Positions 24,217-33,072 of a stretch of DNA of 64,000 bases are shown here, in pieces; position 1 is the stretch's first letter; each line of letters begins with the position of its first letter. The stretch spans positions 206,911 through 270,910 of the forward strand of contig NZ_QVRA01000002.1 of the NCBI RefSeq assembly GCF_003591655.1, given 5' to 3'. The notes beneath the pieces were generated by a model, which made no database searches, was not told the DNA's origin, and saw only the letters and a list, made by a program, of their open reading frames with translations. The translations under genes and the position numbers were made by a program. The stretch comes from Sphingobium terrigena (GTDB lineage: Bacteria; Pseudomonadota; Alphaproteobacteria; Sphingomonadales; Sphingomonadaceae).

Positions 24217-25110
24217 TCAACACCCATGATGCCGGGTGATGAAATCCAGCAGCGCATCGACGCGGGCGGGGCGCAGCCGCGATGGCGGCGTGACGAGGTG
24301 GAGGCCAAAGGGCGGCGCACGCCAGTCCACTAACACCTCTTCCAGTTCGCCACTGGCCAGCGCTTCGCCGACGATAAAGTCGGGCAGCCGGGCAATGCCG
24401 ACACCGGCGCGCAGGGCTGGCAGCATCGCGTCGCCGCTGTTGACCGTCAGGCGCGACCGGACCTGCACCACCACATTCTGCTGCCCCGGCCCGGCAAAGC
24501 GCCACACGTCGGGTGTGGTCAAGTTAGAGTAGCAAAGGCAATCATGGCCGCTGAGATCCGATGGATGCCTCGGCCTTCCCCGTGCCGCCAGATAGGCGGG
24601 CGACGCAACGACATGGATATGCACATCGGCCAGGCGGCGGGCGCGCAGCGAACTGTCGGGCATGTCCGCAATGCGGATGGTCGCGTCCAGCCCCATTTCA
24701 ATGAGGTCGATATGCGCGTCGGACAGGTGCAGGTCGACATCGACCAGCGGATGCTCCTGGGTGAAGCGGGCGATCAGCGGCGCGATCCGCATCAGGCCGA
24801 AACTCATCGGTGCGCCCAGCCGCACGACGCCCGACAAGTCCACGGTTTCTTCGCGCGCCGCCTCCTCCGCTGCCTGTCCTTCGGCAAGGATACGATGGGC
24901 GTGATCCGCCAGCCGTTTCCCGCTTTCGGTCAGCGCCAGGCGGCGGCTGGTACGGTTGAACAGGCTGGTGTCGAGATGCTCTTCCAGTCGGGTCACGGCC
25001 TTGGATACGGTCGCCTTCGACACGCTCAGCGCCTTGGCCGCGTCGGTGAAGCTGCGATGTTCGACCACGGCGGCAAACATCGCCCAGGCCTCAAAATCGG
25101 GTAGTCGCAT
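24217..25110 (-). CDS. LysR-family transcriptional regulator
   Basis: A 297-residue LysR protein. The N-terminal winged helix-turn-helix reads FAAVVEHRSFTDAAKALSVSKATVSKAVTRLEEHL, and a PBP2-like effector domain follows. The ATG at 25110 is preferred to a 40-codon upstream extension that crosses the intergenic region. It is divergent from the pirin gene, the usual arrangement for a LysR regulator and its target, with paired GAAAC/GTTTC half-sites in between. The effector is unknown; a quinone or electrophile is plausible given pirin and WrbA. Confidence 0.92.
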   Translation of the reverse strand: MRLPDFEAWAMFAAVVEHRSFTDAAKALSVSKATVSKAVTRLEEHLDTSLFNRTSRRLALTESGKRLADHAHRILAEGQAAEEAAREETVDLSGVVRLGAPMSFGLMRIAPLIARFTQEHPLVDVDLHLSDAHIDLIEMGLDATIRIADMPDSSLRARRLADVHIHVVASPAYLAARGRPRHPSDLSGHDCLCYSNLTTPDVWRFAGPGQQNVVVQVRSRLTVNSGDAMLPALRAGVGIARLPDFIVGEALASGELEEVLVDWRAPPFGLHLVTPPSRLRPARVDALLDFITRHHGC

Positions 25111-25113
25111 GGG

Positions 25114-25149
25114 GAAACAATCCGTTTCAATGCTGCGTGTTTCGGAAAC
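25114..25149. promoter_or_regulatory. Putative LysR operator half-sites
   Basis: Four half-sites in 36 bp: GAAAC 25114-25118, GTTTC 25124-25128, GTTTC 25139-25143 and GAAAC 25145-25149, forming two inverted pairs. They lie immediately upstream of the LysR start and on the promoter side of the divergent pirin gene. Confidence 0.45.
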
Positions 25150-25216
25150 GATCCTGATGACTAGATTAGCGGAAAGCAAGCCGGAATGTCCGGTCGATAT
25201 TTGGAAAGGCAAGGAT

Positions 25217-25936
25217 ATGAACACGCACATTGCAAACCGTATCGAGCGCCGCCCCTTCGCGTCGCTGGGCCACGCCGATCATGGCTGGCTGAATGCACGG
25301 CACCATTTTTCGTTCGCCGACTATCATGACGAGGACCGCATGAACTGGGGCGCGATCCGGGTGTGGAATGATGATGAGATCGGCCCGCGTTCGGGCTTTC
25401 CGCCCCACCCCCATGCCGACATGGAAATCATCACCTATGTCCGCACCGGCGCGATCACGCACAAGGACAGCCTGGGCAATCAGGGTCGTACCGAGGCGGG
25501 CGACGTTCAGGTGATGTCAGCCGGCACCGGCATCCGTCACGCGGAATATAATCTGGAGGATGAAACCACCACTTTGTTCCAGATCTGGGTCATCCCGCGC
25601 GCACGCGGCGGCAGCCCAAGCTGGGGTGCCAAGCCGTTTCCGCGTGGGCAGCGGTCGGGCAAGCTGGTTGTGCTGGCCAGCGGCTATGACGAGGACGCAG
25701 AAGCCCTGCGCATCCGCGCCGATGCCCGCCTGCTGGGTGGCACGATCCGGGCGGGCGACAGCGTGACCTATGACAGCGCCGACGGTCGCCACCTCTATCT
25801 CGTGCCTGCCACGGGACGGGTCAGCATCGACGGTGAGACGTTCGAGGCACGCGACGGCGCGGCAATCATCGGCGGTGCGCCCATCACCATCACCGCGATC
25901 GAGGACGCCGAAATCGTCCTGGTCGACAGCATCTGA
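25217..25936 (+). CDS. Pirin-like bicupin protein (quercetinase-type)
   Basis: A 239-residue pirin of the bacterial YhaK/YhhW type. The metal ligands of the N-terminal cupin are in [15 protein letters not shown] and in [10 protein letters not shown], with Glu following. Some family members have quercetin 2,3-dioxygenase activity; others act as redox regulators. The ATG at 25217 follows AAGG; the frame extends upstream but into the LysR gene. It is likely in one transcript with wrbA, separated by two stable hairpins. Confidence 0.92.
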   Translation: MNTHIANRIERRPFASLGHADHGWLNARHHFSFADYHDEDRMNWGAIRVWNDDEIGPRSGFPPHPHADMEIITYVRTGAITHKDSLGNQGRTEAGDVQVMSAGTGIRHAEYNLEDETTTLFQIWVIPRARGGSPSWGAKPFPRGQRSGKLVVLASGYDEDAEALRIRADARLLGGTIRAGDSVTYDSADGRHLYLVPATGRVSIDGETFEARDGAAIIGGAPITITAIEDAEIVLVDSI

Positions 25937-25941
25937 AGTTA

Positions 25942-26012
25942 CCGGCCCGTCCCTCCCCCGGACGGGCCGGCCGCCGCCCGCGCATTCTCCCCCCTCCCCT
26001 GGCGCGGGCGGC
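25942..26012 (+). promoter_or_regulatory. Two tandem perfect stem-loops between pirin and wrbA
   Basis: Stem 1 is an 11-bp perfect repeat CCGGCCCGTCC / GGACGGGCCGG (25942-25952, 25960-25970). Stem 2 is an 11-bp perfect repeat GCCGCCCGCGC / GCGCGGGCGGC (25973-25983, 26002-26012). Neither is followed by a good T-run, so RNA stabilisation or partial termination between the two genes is more likely than a full terminator. Confidence 0.6.
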
Positions 26013-26043
26013 ACCCTCTTTCCACCCTTCAAGGAGACACATC

Positions 26044-26643
26044 ATGGCTAAGCTTCTGGTTCTCTATTACTCCTCCTACGGTCATATCGAAACGATGGCC
26101 AAGGCCGTTGCCGAAGGCGCAGCCGCAACGGGCGCACAGGTCGATATCAAGCGCGTCCCCGAAACCGCGCCGCTCGAAGTCGCGAAGAACGCCCATTTCA
26201 AGCTGGATCAGGACGCACCGGTCGCAACCGTCGCGGAACTGGCGGACTATGACGCCATCGTCATCGGCACCGGCACCCGCTTTGGTCGTATGTCGAGCCA
26301 GATGGCGGCCTTCCTCGATCAGGCCGGTGGGCTGTGGGCGCGTGGCGCATTGAACGGCAAGGTTGGCGGTGCCTTCACCTCGACCGCCAGCCAGCATGGC
26401 GGGCAGGAAACCACGCTCTTTTCGATCATCACCAACCTGTTGCATTTCGGCATGACCATCGTGGGTCTGGATTATGGTTTCCAGGGCCAGATGGGCGTGG
26501 ACAAGGTGCGCGGCGGATCACCCTATGGCGCGACCACGCTGGCCGATGGCGATGGCAGCCGCCAGCCGTCGGAAGAGGAACTGGACGGCGCCCGCTATCA
26601 GGGCCGCCGGATCGCCGAAACCGCGATCAAGCTGCACGGATAA
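26044..26643 (+). CDS. wrbA: NAD(P)H:quinone oxidoreductase, WrbA family
   Basis: A 199-residue flavodoxin-fold FMN enzyme that reduces quinones by two electrons and protects against redox cycling. The FMN phosphate loop is [12 protein letters not shown] near the N-terminus, and the family segments [17 protein letters not shown] and [14 protein letters not shown] are present. The protein length is normal for the family. AAGGAGA precedes the ATG, and a strong terminator follows. Confidence 0.95.
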   Translation: MAKLLVLYYSSYGHIETMAKAVAEGAAATGAQVDIKRVPETAPLEVAKNAHFKLDQDAPVATVAELADYDAIVIGTGTRFGRMSSQMAAFLDQAGGLWARGALNGKVGGAFTSTASQHGGQETTLFSIITNLLHFGMTIVGLDYGFQGQMGVDKVRGGSPYGATTLADGDGSRQPSEEELDGARYQGRRIAETAIKLHG

Positions 26644-26708
26644 GGTCAGACTACGCCGTCTGGATTACGCAGCCTGACCTGTCACATCAGTGCTGTTACC
26701 AGTCTGGA

Positions 26709-26749
26709 GGGAGCGGGCGCGCCGGGACTGTGCGTCCGTTCCCTTTTTT
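26709..26749 (+). terminator. Rho-independent terminator of wrbA
   Basis: A 14-bp stem (26709-26722 with 26730-26743, all paired when G-U pairs are allowed) with a 7-nt loop and TTTTTT at 26744-26749, just before the converging S9 peptidase stop. Confidence 0.88.
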
Positions 26750-26754
26750 GATTG

Positions 26755-28734
26755 CTATTTCCCGGCAGCGAGCAAGAAGTCCGCGCTTTTCTGCAACATG
26801 TCCGCACGGGCGTCGCTGTCGTTCAGGCTATGCGCAAGCCCGTCATAAACGACCAGCTGGCTGCGCTTGCCTGCGCCCTCCAACTTGCTCTGCATGATCT
26901 TCGCCTGGCTGATATCGACATTGCCATCGTCCGTGCCGTGGAACATCAAAACCGGCGCACGAAATTGCGCAGCATGGCTGGAGGGGGAAGCTTCTTCCGC
27001 TTCAGGTCCGGTGCCCATACGCTGCTGCTGCACCAGATAGCTACTGTCAAACTGGGCGCGACGCAGCCGATCACCAAAGTCGGTCACGGGCGCGATCGCA
27101 ACGACCGCCTTGAACAGGTCAGGATCGATCACCTGCGCCTGTAGTGCGGCATAGCCGCCATAGGACCAGCCAGCGATCGTCAGCTTGGCAGGATCGGCAA
27201 TGCCTTGCGCCACCAGCCAGCGCCCGGCATCAACCACATCGTTGATCGCCTTGCGCCACGAGCGATAGCCGTTTTGAATCAGCCATTGCTCGCCAAAGCC
27301 AGCCGATCCGCGAAACTGCGGCTGGATGACGGCAAATCCGCGCGCCGCGTAATATTGCACCATCCAGTCAAAACCCCATTCATCGCGCGACTCCGGGCCG
27401 CCATGGGGCATGACAATCGCGGGCAGCCCCTTGGCAGTTTCCTTGCCGGGCGGCAGCGTCAGATAGGCCGGGATCGTGACGCCATCAGCTGCCTTGAAAC
27501 TGACCGGCTTCATTGTCGCCAGCTGGCGATCCGCCAGTTCGGGACGATCGGGCATCAGCGGCGACAATTTGCGCGCCGCGCGGTCAAACAGATAATATTG
27601 GCCGGGATCGACGTCGCTGCCCGCCCACACCAGAACTTTCTGCCCATCGCTGCTCATGTCGCCAATATGGATGGCCTTGCCACCCAGCGCCTTGCCCAGC
27701 GACGTGACCAGGGACGACGCAATGGGATCAAAATAGACCGCTTCGCGATGTTCCAGCGCGTAGCTTGCACCCACAACCCGCCGGTCGCGCCCGACCCGGA
27801 TCAGGCCGCTCACATCGACCTGCGGATGGACAAAAACGACTTTCTTTTCAAGGCCATGGTCCAGCGCGATCGACACGAGCGCCTCGCGCCCGTCAGTCTT
27901 TTCAAAGCCATAGACGATGTTCTTCTGAGGATCGACAGCGAGCGGATAGAAGCCGCTATTGTCGCGCACATCATAGGTGGACAGGTCGCTCCAGCCCGTC
28001 TTGCCTTGCGGCCGATAGAGAAATTTGTAGGTCCCCTTGGAATAGCCGGTTCCCTTAACCTCTTGCAGCCCCATGACCCGGACATTGCCGATGCCATCGG
28101 AAATATAATCGATTGCCAATTTGGTTGGCGTTTCGATCCGCTTCCCGCTGCCGCTGCGCGTGTCGATCCGGTCCACGCCCAGGCCATCCAACCGCTTTTC
28201 GACAAGGCTGCCGATCTTGGCTTCGGGGACATAGGAACGGGTCATCAATATCGCGCCATCCTCGCCCGGCAGCAGGTCGACAATGTCACCGCCGCGAAAG
28301 TCATAGGATAATGCGTTCTGACCACGCCGCTGGCTCAGCAGCTTGGCATTGCCGCCTGACACATCGACCGCGAATACATTGCTGAACCCATAGACATCGT
28401 CGGCGTAGCGCGTTTCGCCAAAAATCTGGCAGGCAAGCCGGGCGGCAGCGACCCAGTCGCAGCGGGACAGATGCTCCGGCTTGCCAGTCGTCGTCGCCGC
28501 GACAACCAGTTCTGCGCCTTCCTTCGCCTCCAGCACATAGGCACGGCTGCTCCGGCCCGGCCCGGCGGAAATCAGCGCGATTTTCGATCCATCGGGCGAG
28601 ATACTCGCGGAAATCACCGTCTCGCGCGCGCCGAAGGCTTTGGCCAGCGCATCAGGCTGAGTCTGGGCGAGTGCGCCCTGCGAGGTTCCAGCCGCCAGCA
28701 GCGCCACCATCATTGCCTTGTCGAAACGGATCAT
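26755..28734 (-). CDS. S9 family prolyl oligopeptidase-like serine peptidase, exported
   Basis: A 659-residue S9 peptidase. A signal peptide (FDKAMMVALLAAGTSQGALAQ) is followed by an N-terminal beta-propeller starting SISPDGSKIALI and a C-terminal alpha/beta-hydrolase domain with the nucleophile in GWSYGG, Asp in HGTDDGNV and His in GLAHSL. It should cleave short peptides in the periplasm. The ATG at 28734 has a G-rich ribosome site; a start six codons upstream is possible. Divergent from an M28 peptidase. Confidence 0.9.
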   Translation of the reverse strand: MIRFDKAMMVALLAAGTSQGALAQTQPDALAKAFGARETVISASISPDGSKIALISAGPGRSSRAYVLEAKEGAELVVAATTTGKPEHLSRCDWVAAARLACQIFGETRYADDVYGFSNVFAVDVSGGNAKLLSQRRGQNALSYDFRGGDIVDLLPGEDGAILMTRSYVPEAKIGSLVEKRLDGLGVDRIDTRSGSGKRIETPTKLAIDYISDGIGNVRVMGLQEVKGTGYSKGTYKFLYRPQGKTGWSDLSTYDVRDNSGFYPLAVDPQKNIVYGFEKTDGREALVSIALDHGLEKKVVFVHPQVDVSGLIRVGRDRRVVGASYALEHREAVYFDPIASSLVTSLGKALGGKAIHIGDMSSDGQKVLVWAGSDVDPGQYYLFDRAARKLSPLMPDRPELADRQLATMKPVSFKAADGVTIPAYLTLPPGKETAKGLPAIVMPHGGPESRDEWGFDWMVQYYAARGFAVIQPQFRGSAGFGEQWLIQNGYRSWRKAINDVVDAGRWLVAQGIADPAKLTIAGWSYGGYAALQAQVIDPDLFKAVVAIAPVTDFGDRLRRAQFDSSYLVQQQRMGTGPEAEEASPSSHAAQFRAPVLMFHGTDDGNVDISQAKIMQSKLEGAGKRSQLVVYDGLAHSLNDSDARADMLQKSADFLLAAGK

Positions 28735-28886
28735 GCCCCGCCTTGCCCCCAAATTCTTCCTGTTGGTTCAGGGGCTAAGCGAAGCCGTAGAATGGCGCAA
28801 TCCCCTTGCTTGCCCTTGCCCTCGCACAATGGCATCACGGAACATCACAATCGTATAACAATGATTTTTTTGAGGGAGATGCCCTG

Positions 28887-30575
28887 ATGCGAACGTCTTT
28901 GCTGGCCCTTGCGGCCACCCTGGCCCTGCCCCTTGCCGCCTGCACCAGCGACGGTGCCGATACGCCGCCCGCCTCGGCATCTGCCACGGCTCCCGCTGCG
29001 GTCGAACCGTCGATCGACACGATGAAGCGGCTGGTGCAGGAACTGTCCTCGGACGCTTATGAAGGCCGCGCGCCCGGTTCTGCGGGTGAGGAAAAGACTC
29101 TGGCGCTGCTCGCCGCCGAGTTCGGCAAGCTGGGCCTGAAACCCGGCAACAAGGGCAGCTGGTTTCAGGATGTGCCGCTGGTCGAGATCAACGCGAAGAA
29201 TGTGTCGCCGCTCAGCTTCACCGGCGGCAAGAGCGCGGTCAGCGCGACCTATGGCCCCGAAATGGTCGTCGGCACCTATCGCACCACCCAGCCGAAAATC
29301 GCGGTCAAGGACAGCCCGGTGGTGTTCGTCGGCTATGGCATCAACGCACCTGAAAAGGGGTGGAACGACTATGCCGGGGTCGATGTGAAGGGCAAGACGG
29401 TCATCATCCTGGTCAATGATCCCGATTATGAGACGCCGGGACTGACCGGGCCGTTCAATGGTCGGGCGATGACCTATTATGGCCGCTGGACCTATAAATA
29501 TGAGGAAGCGGCGCGGCAGGGCGCAGCCGCCGCGATCATCGTGCATGACACGGTGCCCGCCGCCTATGGCTGGAATGTCGTACAGTCGAGCTGGACCGGG
29601 GCGCAGCATGTCGCCGACAGTGCGGACGGCAATGCGGGGCTTTCCGCCGCGATCGGCTGGATCCAGAAGGACAAGGCAGCGGCCCTGTTCGTCAGCGCCG
29701 GGCTGGACCTGAACGCGCAGATGGTCGCAGCGAAAAAGCCGGGTTTCAAGGCCGTGCCGCTGGGCACGGTCAAGGCGTCGGTGTCGTTCGACAATGACCT
29801 GCGCAAACATATGTCGAAAAATGTCGTGGCATTGCTGCCCGGCAAGACGCGACCGGATGACTATGTCCTCTACAGCGCCCATTGGGACCATCTGGGCCGT
29901 TGTCAGGCCGCGCCCGATGGCGACGACATCTGCAACGGCGCGGTCGACAATGCGACCGGCACGGCGGCGCTGGTGGCATTGGCGGAGGCCAATGTGAAGG
30001 CCGGACCGACCGACCGCAGCCAGGTATTTTTGGCAGTGACGGCGGAGGAATCGGGGCTGCTGGGATCGGCCTATTATGGCAGCAATCCGGTCTTTCCCTT
30101 CGCGCAAACCATCGGCGGCGTGAATATGGACGCACTCTCGGTCGCGGGGCTGGCGAAAAACGTCGTGGTGATCGGCAAGGGCAAGTCGCAGCTCGACGCC
30201 TATCTCAACCGGGCGCTCGGCGCACAGGGGCGCGTGGCAACGCTGGAGCCGACCCCGGAGAAAGGCTATTATTACCGCTCGGACCATTTCAGCTTCGCCA
30301 AGCATGGCCTGCCGATGCTCTATTTCGAGGGCGGCGAGGATCTGGTGACCGGCGGCACGGCGGCAGGCATGGCCGCGGCGGAGGATTATACCAAGAACCG
30401 CTATCACGGACCCAAGGATGAATATGATCCCAATTGGGATTGGACCGGGGTGCTGGCCGACTTGAAGCTTTACTATAGCGTGGGCCGCGATCTGGCGACC
30501 GGCAGCGACTGGCCCAACTGGGTCGAAGGCGACGAATTCCGGGGCATCCGCGACAAGGATCGGGCGGGGAAATAA
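28887..30575 (+). CDS. M28 family zinc aminopeptidase, putative lipoprotein
   Basis: A 562-residue exported peptidase. The leader MRTSLLALAATLALPLAAC gives a lipobox, so the mature protein is probably lipid-anchored. A PA-like inserted domain (about 140-300) precedes the M28 core, where zinc ligands are visible in AHWDHLG, GAVDNATG, AEESG, NMDAL and SDHFSFAKHG. The likely activity is removal of N-terminal residues from peptides. GAGGGAG precedes the ATG at 28887. With the divergent S9 peptidase it fits a peptide-scavenging role. Confidence 0.92.
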   Translation: MRTSLLALAATLALPLAACTSDGADTPPASASATAPAAVEPSIDTMKRLVQELSSDAYEGRAPGSAGEEKTLALLAAEFGKLGLKPGNKGSWFQDVPLVEINAKNVSPLSFTGGKSAVSATYGPEMVVGTYRTTQPKIAVKDSPVVFVGYGINAPEKGWNDYAGVDVKGKTVIILVNDPDYETPGLTGPFNGRAMTYYGRWTYKYEEAARQGAAAAIIVHDTVPAAYGWNVVQSSWTGAQHVADSADGNAGLSAAIGWIQKDKAAALFVSAGLDLNAQMVAAKKPGFKAVPLGTVKASVSFDNDLRKHMSKNVVALLPGKTRPDDYVLYSAHWDHLGRCQAAPDGDDICNGAVDNATGTAALVALAEANVKAGPTDRSQVFLAVTAEESGLLGSAYYGSNPVFPFAQTIGGVNMDALSVAGLAKNVVVIGKGKSQLDAYLNRALGAQGRVATLEPTPEKGYYYRSDHFSFAKHGLPMLYFEGGEDLVTGGTAAGMAAAEDYTKNRYHGPKDEYDPNWDWTGVLADLKLYYSVGRDLATGSDWPNWVEGDEFRGIRDKDRAGK

Positions 30576-30585
30576 GGGCTGCCCG

Positions 30586-30651
30586 GTGCTCCCGCGCAGG
30601 CGGGAGCCCAGTTCCAATGTCTCAACTGGGCTCCCGCCTGCGCGGGAGTAC
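30586..30651. repeat. Palindromic intergenic repeat (GCTCCCGCGNAGGCGGGAGC family)
   Basis: Arms of 28 bp at 30586-30613 and 30624-30651 match as inverted copies with one mismatch. Same family as 44213-44278 and related to 7548-7637. It lies between the converging M28 peptidase and DUF6265 genes and may serve as a two-way terminator. Confidence 0.88.
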
Positions 30652-30673
30652 GTCGCTCATTTGGCCGGGCATT

Positions 30674-31117
30674 TCACTCCCCCATCGGCGCGTAGGACCA
30701 GCTTTGCTTTTCGCTGCCGTCGATCTTCGAGATTTCGGCCTTGAGCAGTTTGCCGTCGCGCCAATAGCGGATGCGCTGGGGATAGTCATGGGCAGTGTTC
30801 GCAAACACAATCTCGGTCGCGCTCTGCGATTCGATGGCGAAGCGTGCGGCACGCGCGCCCTTGGGCGACGCATAAAAGGCGATGCTGCCGTCGGGGTCGA
30901 TCTGGATGCGGGTCTGTTCCCAAAACTCCAGCGTCTCCCCCTTCCCCGTGCGCGCTGCGCCCAGCAATATGCCGCCGCGCGGACCCGACCAATACTCCTC
31001 CGACCAGCTTTCCCCGTTGCGTTCGACCCATGCCCCCGCGATCCAGCCGGGCAGTTCGTCCGCCTGCGCCGCCAAAGGCGTCATCGCCAGCATGAGGCTC
31101 ATGATTAGTGCACGCAT
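30674..31117 (-). CDS. DUF6265-like secreted protein
   Basis: A 147-residue protein with a signal peptide (MRALIMSLMLAMTPLAAQA). The mature part starts LPGWIAGAWVERNGESWSEEYW and continues with GGILLGAARTGKG, matching the lipocalin-like DUF6265 pattern of small beta-barrel proteins. GGGAGAG lies before the ATG at 31117; the long upstream extension crosses the aguA promoter and is rejected. The function is unknown. Divergent from aguA. Confidence 0.75.
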   Translation of the reverse strand: MRALIMSLMLAMTPLAAQADELPGWIAGAWVERNGESWSEEYWSGPRGGILLGAARTGKGETLEFWEQTRIQIDPDGSIAFYASPKGARAARFAIESQSATEIVFANTAHDYPQRIRYWRDGKLLKAEISKIDGSEKQSWSYAPMGE

Positions 31118-31171
31118 GATCTGCTCTCCCCCTGTCCAGACCGGACGCGCCACGCTATGGAGCGCCCCGAT

Positions 31172-31201
31172 CCATAATATCACGCCCCATAATATCACGC
31201 A
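31172..31201. repeat. Tandem 15-bp direct repeat in the aguA upstream region
   Basis: CCATAATATCACGCC at 31172-31186 is followed directly by CCATAATATCACGCA at 31187-31201, matching at 14 of 15 positions. It lies in the 114-bp divergent region between the DUF6265-like gene and aguA. It could be an operator for either gene. Confidence 0.6.
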
Positions 31202-31231
31202 TCGCCGCGACTGCCGAGTGAGGACAGACAG

Positions 31232-32218
31232 ATGACTTTCCGTATGCCTGCCGAATGGGCGCCGCATGACTGGACCTGGATCGGCTTTCCGACCAACCCC
31301 GCCGAATGGCCCGGCGAGTTTGAGGAAGCGCGAGCGCAGATCGCCGCCTTCGCCAGCGCGCTCCATGCCGGGGGCAAGGGCGAAGATGTCCGGCTCGTTG
31401 TCGCCAATGCCGCCGATGCGGACGCGGCGCGGGCCTTGGTTGCGCCAGGCGTCGCGATCGTCGAACAGAGATTAGGCGACGTCTGGCTGCGCGACACCGC
31501 GCCGATCGCGGTGCTGAACGGCAATGCGCGGGCGCTGGTCGATTTCGGCTTCAACGGCTGGGGCGGCAAATATCAGATGCCGGGTGACGAGGATATTGGC
31601 GCACGGCTGGCGGCGACCACCGGCCTGCCGACATCGACGCAGCACTGGATATTCGAGGGCGGCGCGGTCGATACCGATGGCACCGGCCTGTTCGTGACGA
31701 CCGAGCAATGCCTGCTCAACCCCAATCGCAATCCCGACCTTGATCGCGGCAAAATCGAGACGCTGCTGGCGGGGAGCCTCGGCCTCTCCGACATGCTCTG
31801 GCTGGGCGACGGGTTGTTGAACGATCATACCGACGGCCATGTCGACAATCTGGCGCGCTTCGTGGGCGAAGGGCTGCTGGCGCTGCCGATCGCCACAACG
31901 GACGACGATCCCAACGCCGCGATCTACGCCGATGCACGGGCGCGGGCCAGAGCGCATGGCGTGACCGTCGTGGACATCCCCTCGCCGGGGCTGGTGATCG
32001 TGGATGGAGAAGCCATCCCGGCCAGCTACATGAATTTCTATATCGGCAACGCGGCCGTCATTGTGCCCATCTATGGCCAGCCCAATGACCAGGCCGCGCT
32101 CGATACGCTTGCCCCTTTCTTTCCGGGGCGGGATATTGTCGGCCTGCGCAGCGATGCCATATTGTCGGGCGGCGGCAGTTTCCACTGTTGCAGCCAGCAA
32201 ATGCCTTCGGTGGGATGA
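31232..32218 (+). CDS. aguA: Agmatine deiminase
   Basis: A 328-residue enzyme of the peptidylarginine deiminase superfamily that converts agmatine to N-carbamoylputrescine and ammonia. Typical segments are PAEWAPHDWTWIGFP, DVWLRDTAP, NGWGGKY, NDHTDGHVDN (catalytic His/Asp) and the C-terminal GGGSFHCCSQQ with the nucleophilic Cys. The 4-nt overlap with aguB (ATGA) means the two steps are made together, giving putrescine from arginine-derived agmatine. Confidence 0.95.
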   Translation: MTFRMPAEWAPHDWTWIGFPTNPAEWPGEFEEARAQIAAFASALHAGGKGEDVRLVVANAADADAARALVAPGVAIVEQRLGDVWLRDTAPIAVLNGNARALVDFGFNGWGGKYQMPGDEDIGARLAATTGLPTSTQHWIFEGGAVDTDGTGLFVTTEQCLLNPNRNPDLDRGKIETLLAGSLGLSDMLWLGDGLLNDHTDGHVDNLARFVGEGLLALPIATTDDDPNAAIYADARARARAHGVTVVDIPSPGLVIVDGEAIPASYMNFYIGNAAVIVPIYGQPNDQAALDTLAPFFPGRDIVGLRSDAILSGGGSFHCCSQQMPSVG

Positions 32219-33069
32219 CCATGACCAAAGTAACCGTTGCCGCGCTCCAGCTCGCTTTCACCGACGACATGGCTGAAAATATCGCCCGCGTCGCGACCCA
32301 TGTGGCCAAGGCCGCCGCGCGCGGGGCGAAGATCATCCTGCCGCCCGAACTGTTCGAGGGGCCATATTTCTGCCGCGTCGAGGATGAAGCCCTGTTCGCG
32401 CGGGCGCAGCCGGTGGATGAGCATCCCGCCGTGCAGGAAATGCGCAAGCTGGCCAAGGACCTGGGCGTCTACATCCCCACCAGCTTCTTCGAGCGCGACG
32501 GACAGCATCATTATAATTCGCTCGCGATGATCGATGATCAGGGCGAGATTATGGGCGTCTATCGCAAGAGCCATATTCCCGACGGGCCGGGCTATGAGGA
32601 GAAATATTATTTTCGCCCCGGCAATACGGGGTTCAAGGTGTGGCCGACGAGATATGGCACGATCGGCGTCGGCATCTGCTGGGACCAATGGTATCCCGAA
32701 TGTGCGCGGGTGATGGCGCTGATGGGCGCGGAAATGCTGTTTTATCCCACCGCAATCGGCTCCGAACCCTATGATGCGGACCTCGACACCAGCCGGATGT
32801 GGCGGCGGGCGATGATCGGTCATGCCGTGTCCAACTGTATGCCCGTGATCGCCGCCAACCGCATCGGCGAGGAGGATGGCCAGGCCTTCTACGGCCACAG
32901 CTTCATCAGCGACCAGTGGGGCGATTTCGCCGCCGAAGCCGACGCCAGGGATCTGGGCGCGCTGGTCGCGACGCTCGATCTGGCGCAGGCGCGCACCCAC
33001 CGCGCAGGCATGGGCTTCTTCCGCGACCGGCGGCCCGACCTTTACGGGCGGATCGCGCAGGATATCTGA
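32215..33069 (+). CDS. aguB: N-carbamoylputrescine amidase
   Basis: A 284-residue nitrilase-superfamily enzyme that hydrolyses N-carbamoylputrescine to putrescine. The catalytic Glu-Lys-Cys are in LPPELFEG, YRKSHIPDGPGYEEKYYF and GVGICWDQWYPE. The GPGYEEKYYF stretch is characteristic of AguB rather than other amidases. The ATG at 32215 overlaps the aguA stop; ATG 32221 is an alternative two codons later. Confidence 0.95.
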   Translation: MTMTKVTVAALQLAFTDDMAENIARVATHVAKAAARGAKIILPPELFEGPYFCRVEDEALFARAQPVDEHPAVQEMRKLAKDLGVYIPTSFFERDGQHHYNSLAMIDDQGEIMGVYRKSHIPDGPGYEEKYYFRPGNTGFKVWPTRYGTIGVGICWDQWYPECARVMALMGAEMLFYPTAIGSEPYDADLDTSRMWRRAMIGHAVSNCMPVIAANRIGEEDGQAFYGHSFISDQWGDFAAEADARDLGALVATLDLAQARTHRAGMGFFRDRRPDLYGRIAQDI

Positions 33070-33072
33070 ACG

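Noticed and set aside
28845..30617. 590-codon minus-strand frame opposite the M28 peptidase
   Set aside because: It is a shadow of a gene with intact zinc ligands and a lipoprotein leader; no ribosome site or family signal was seen.
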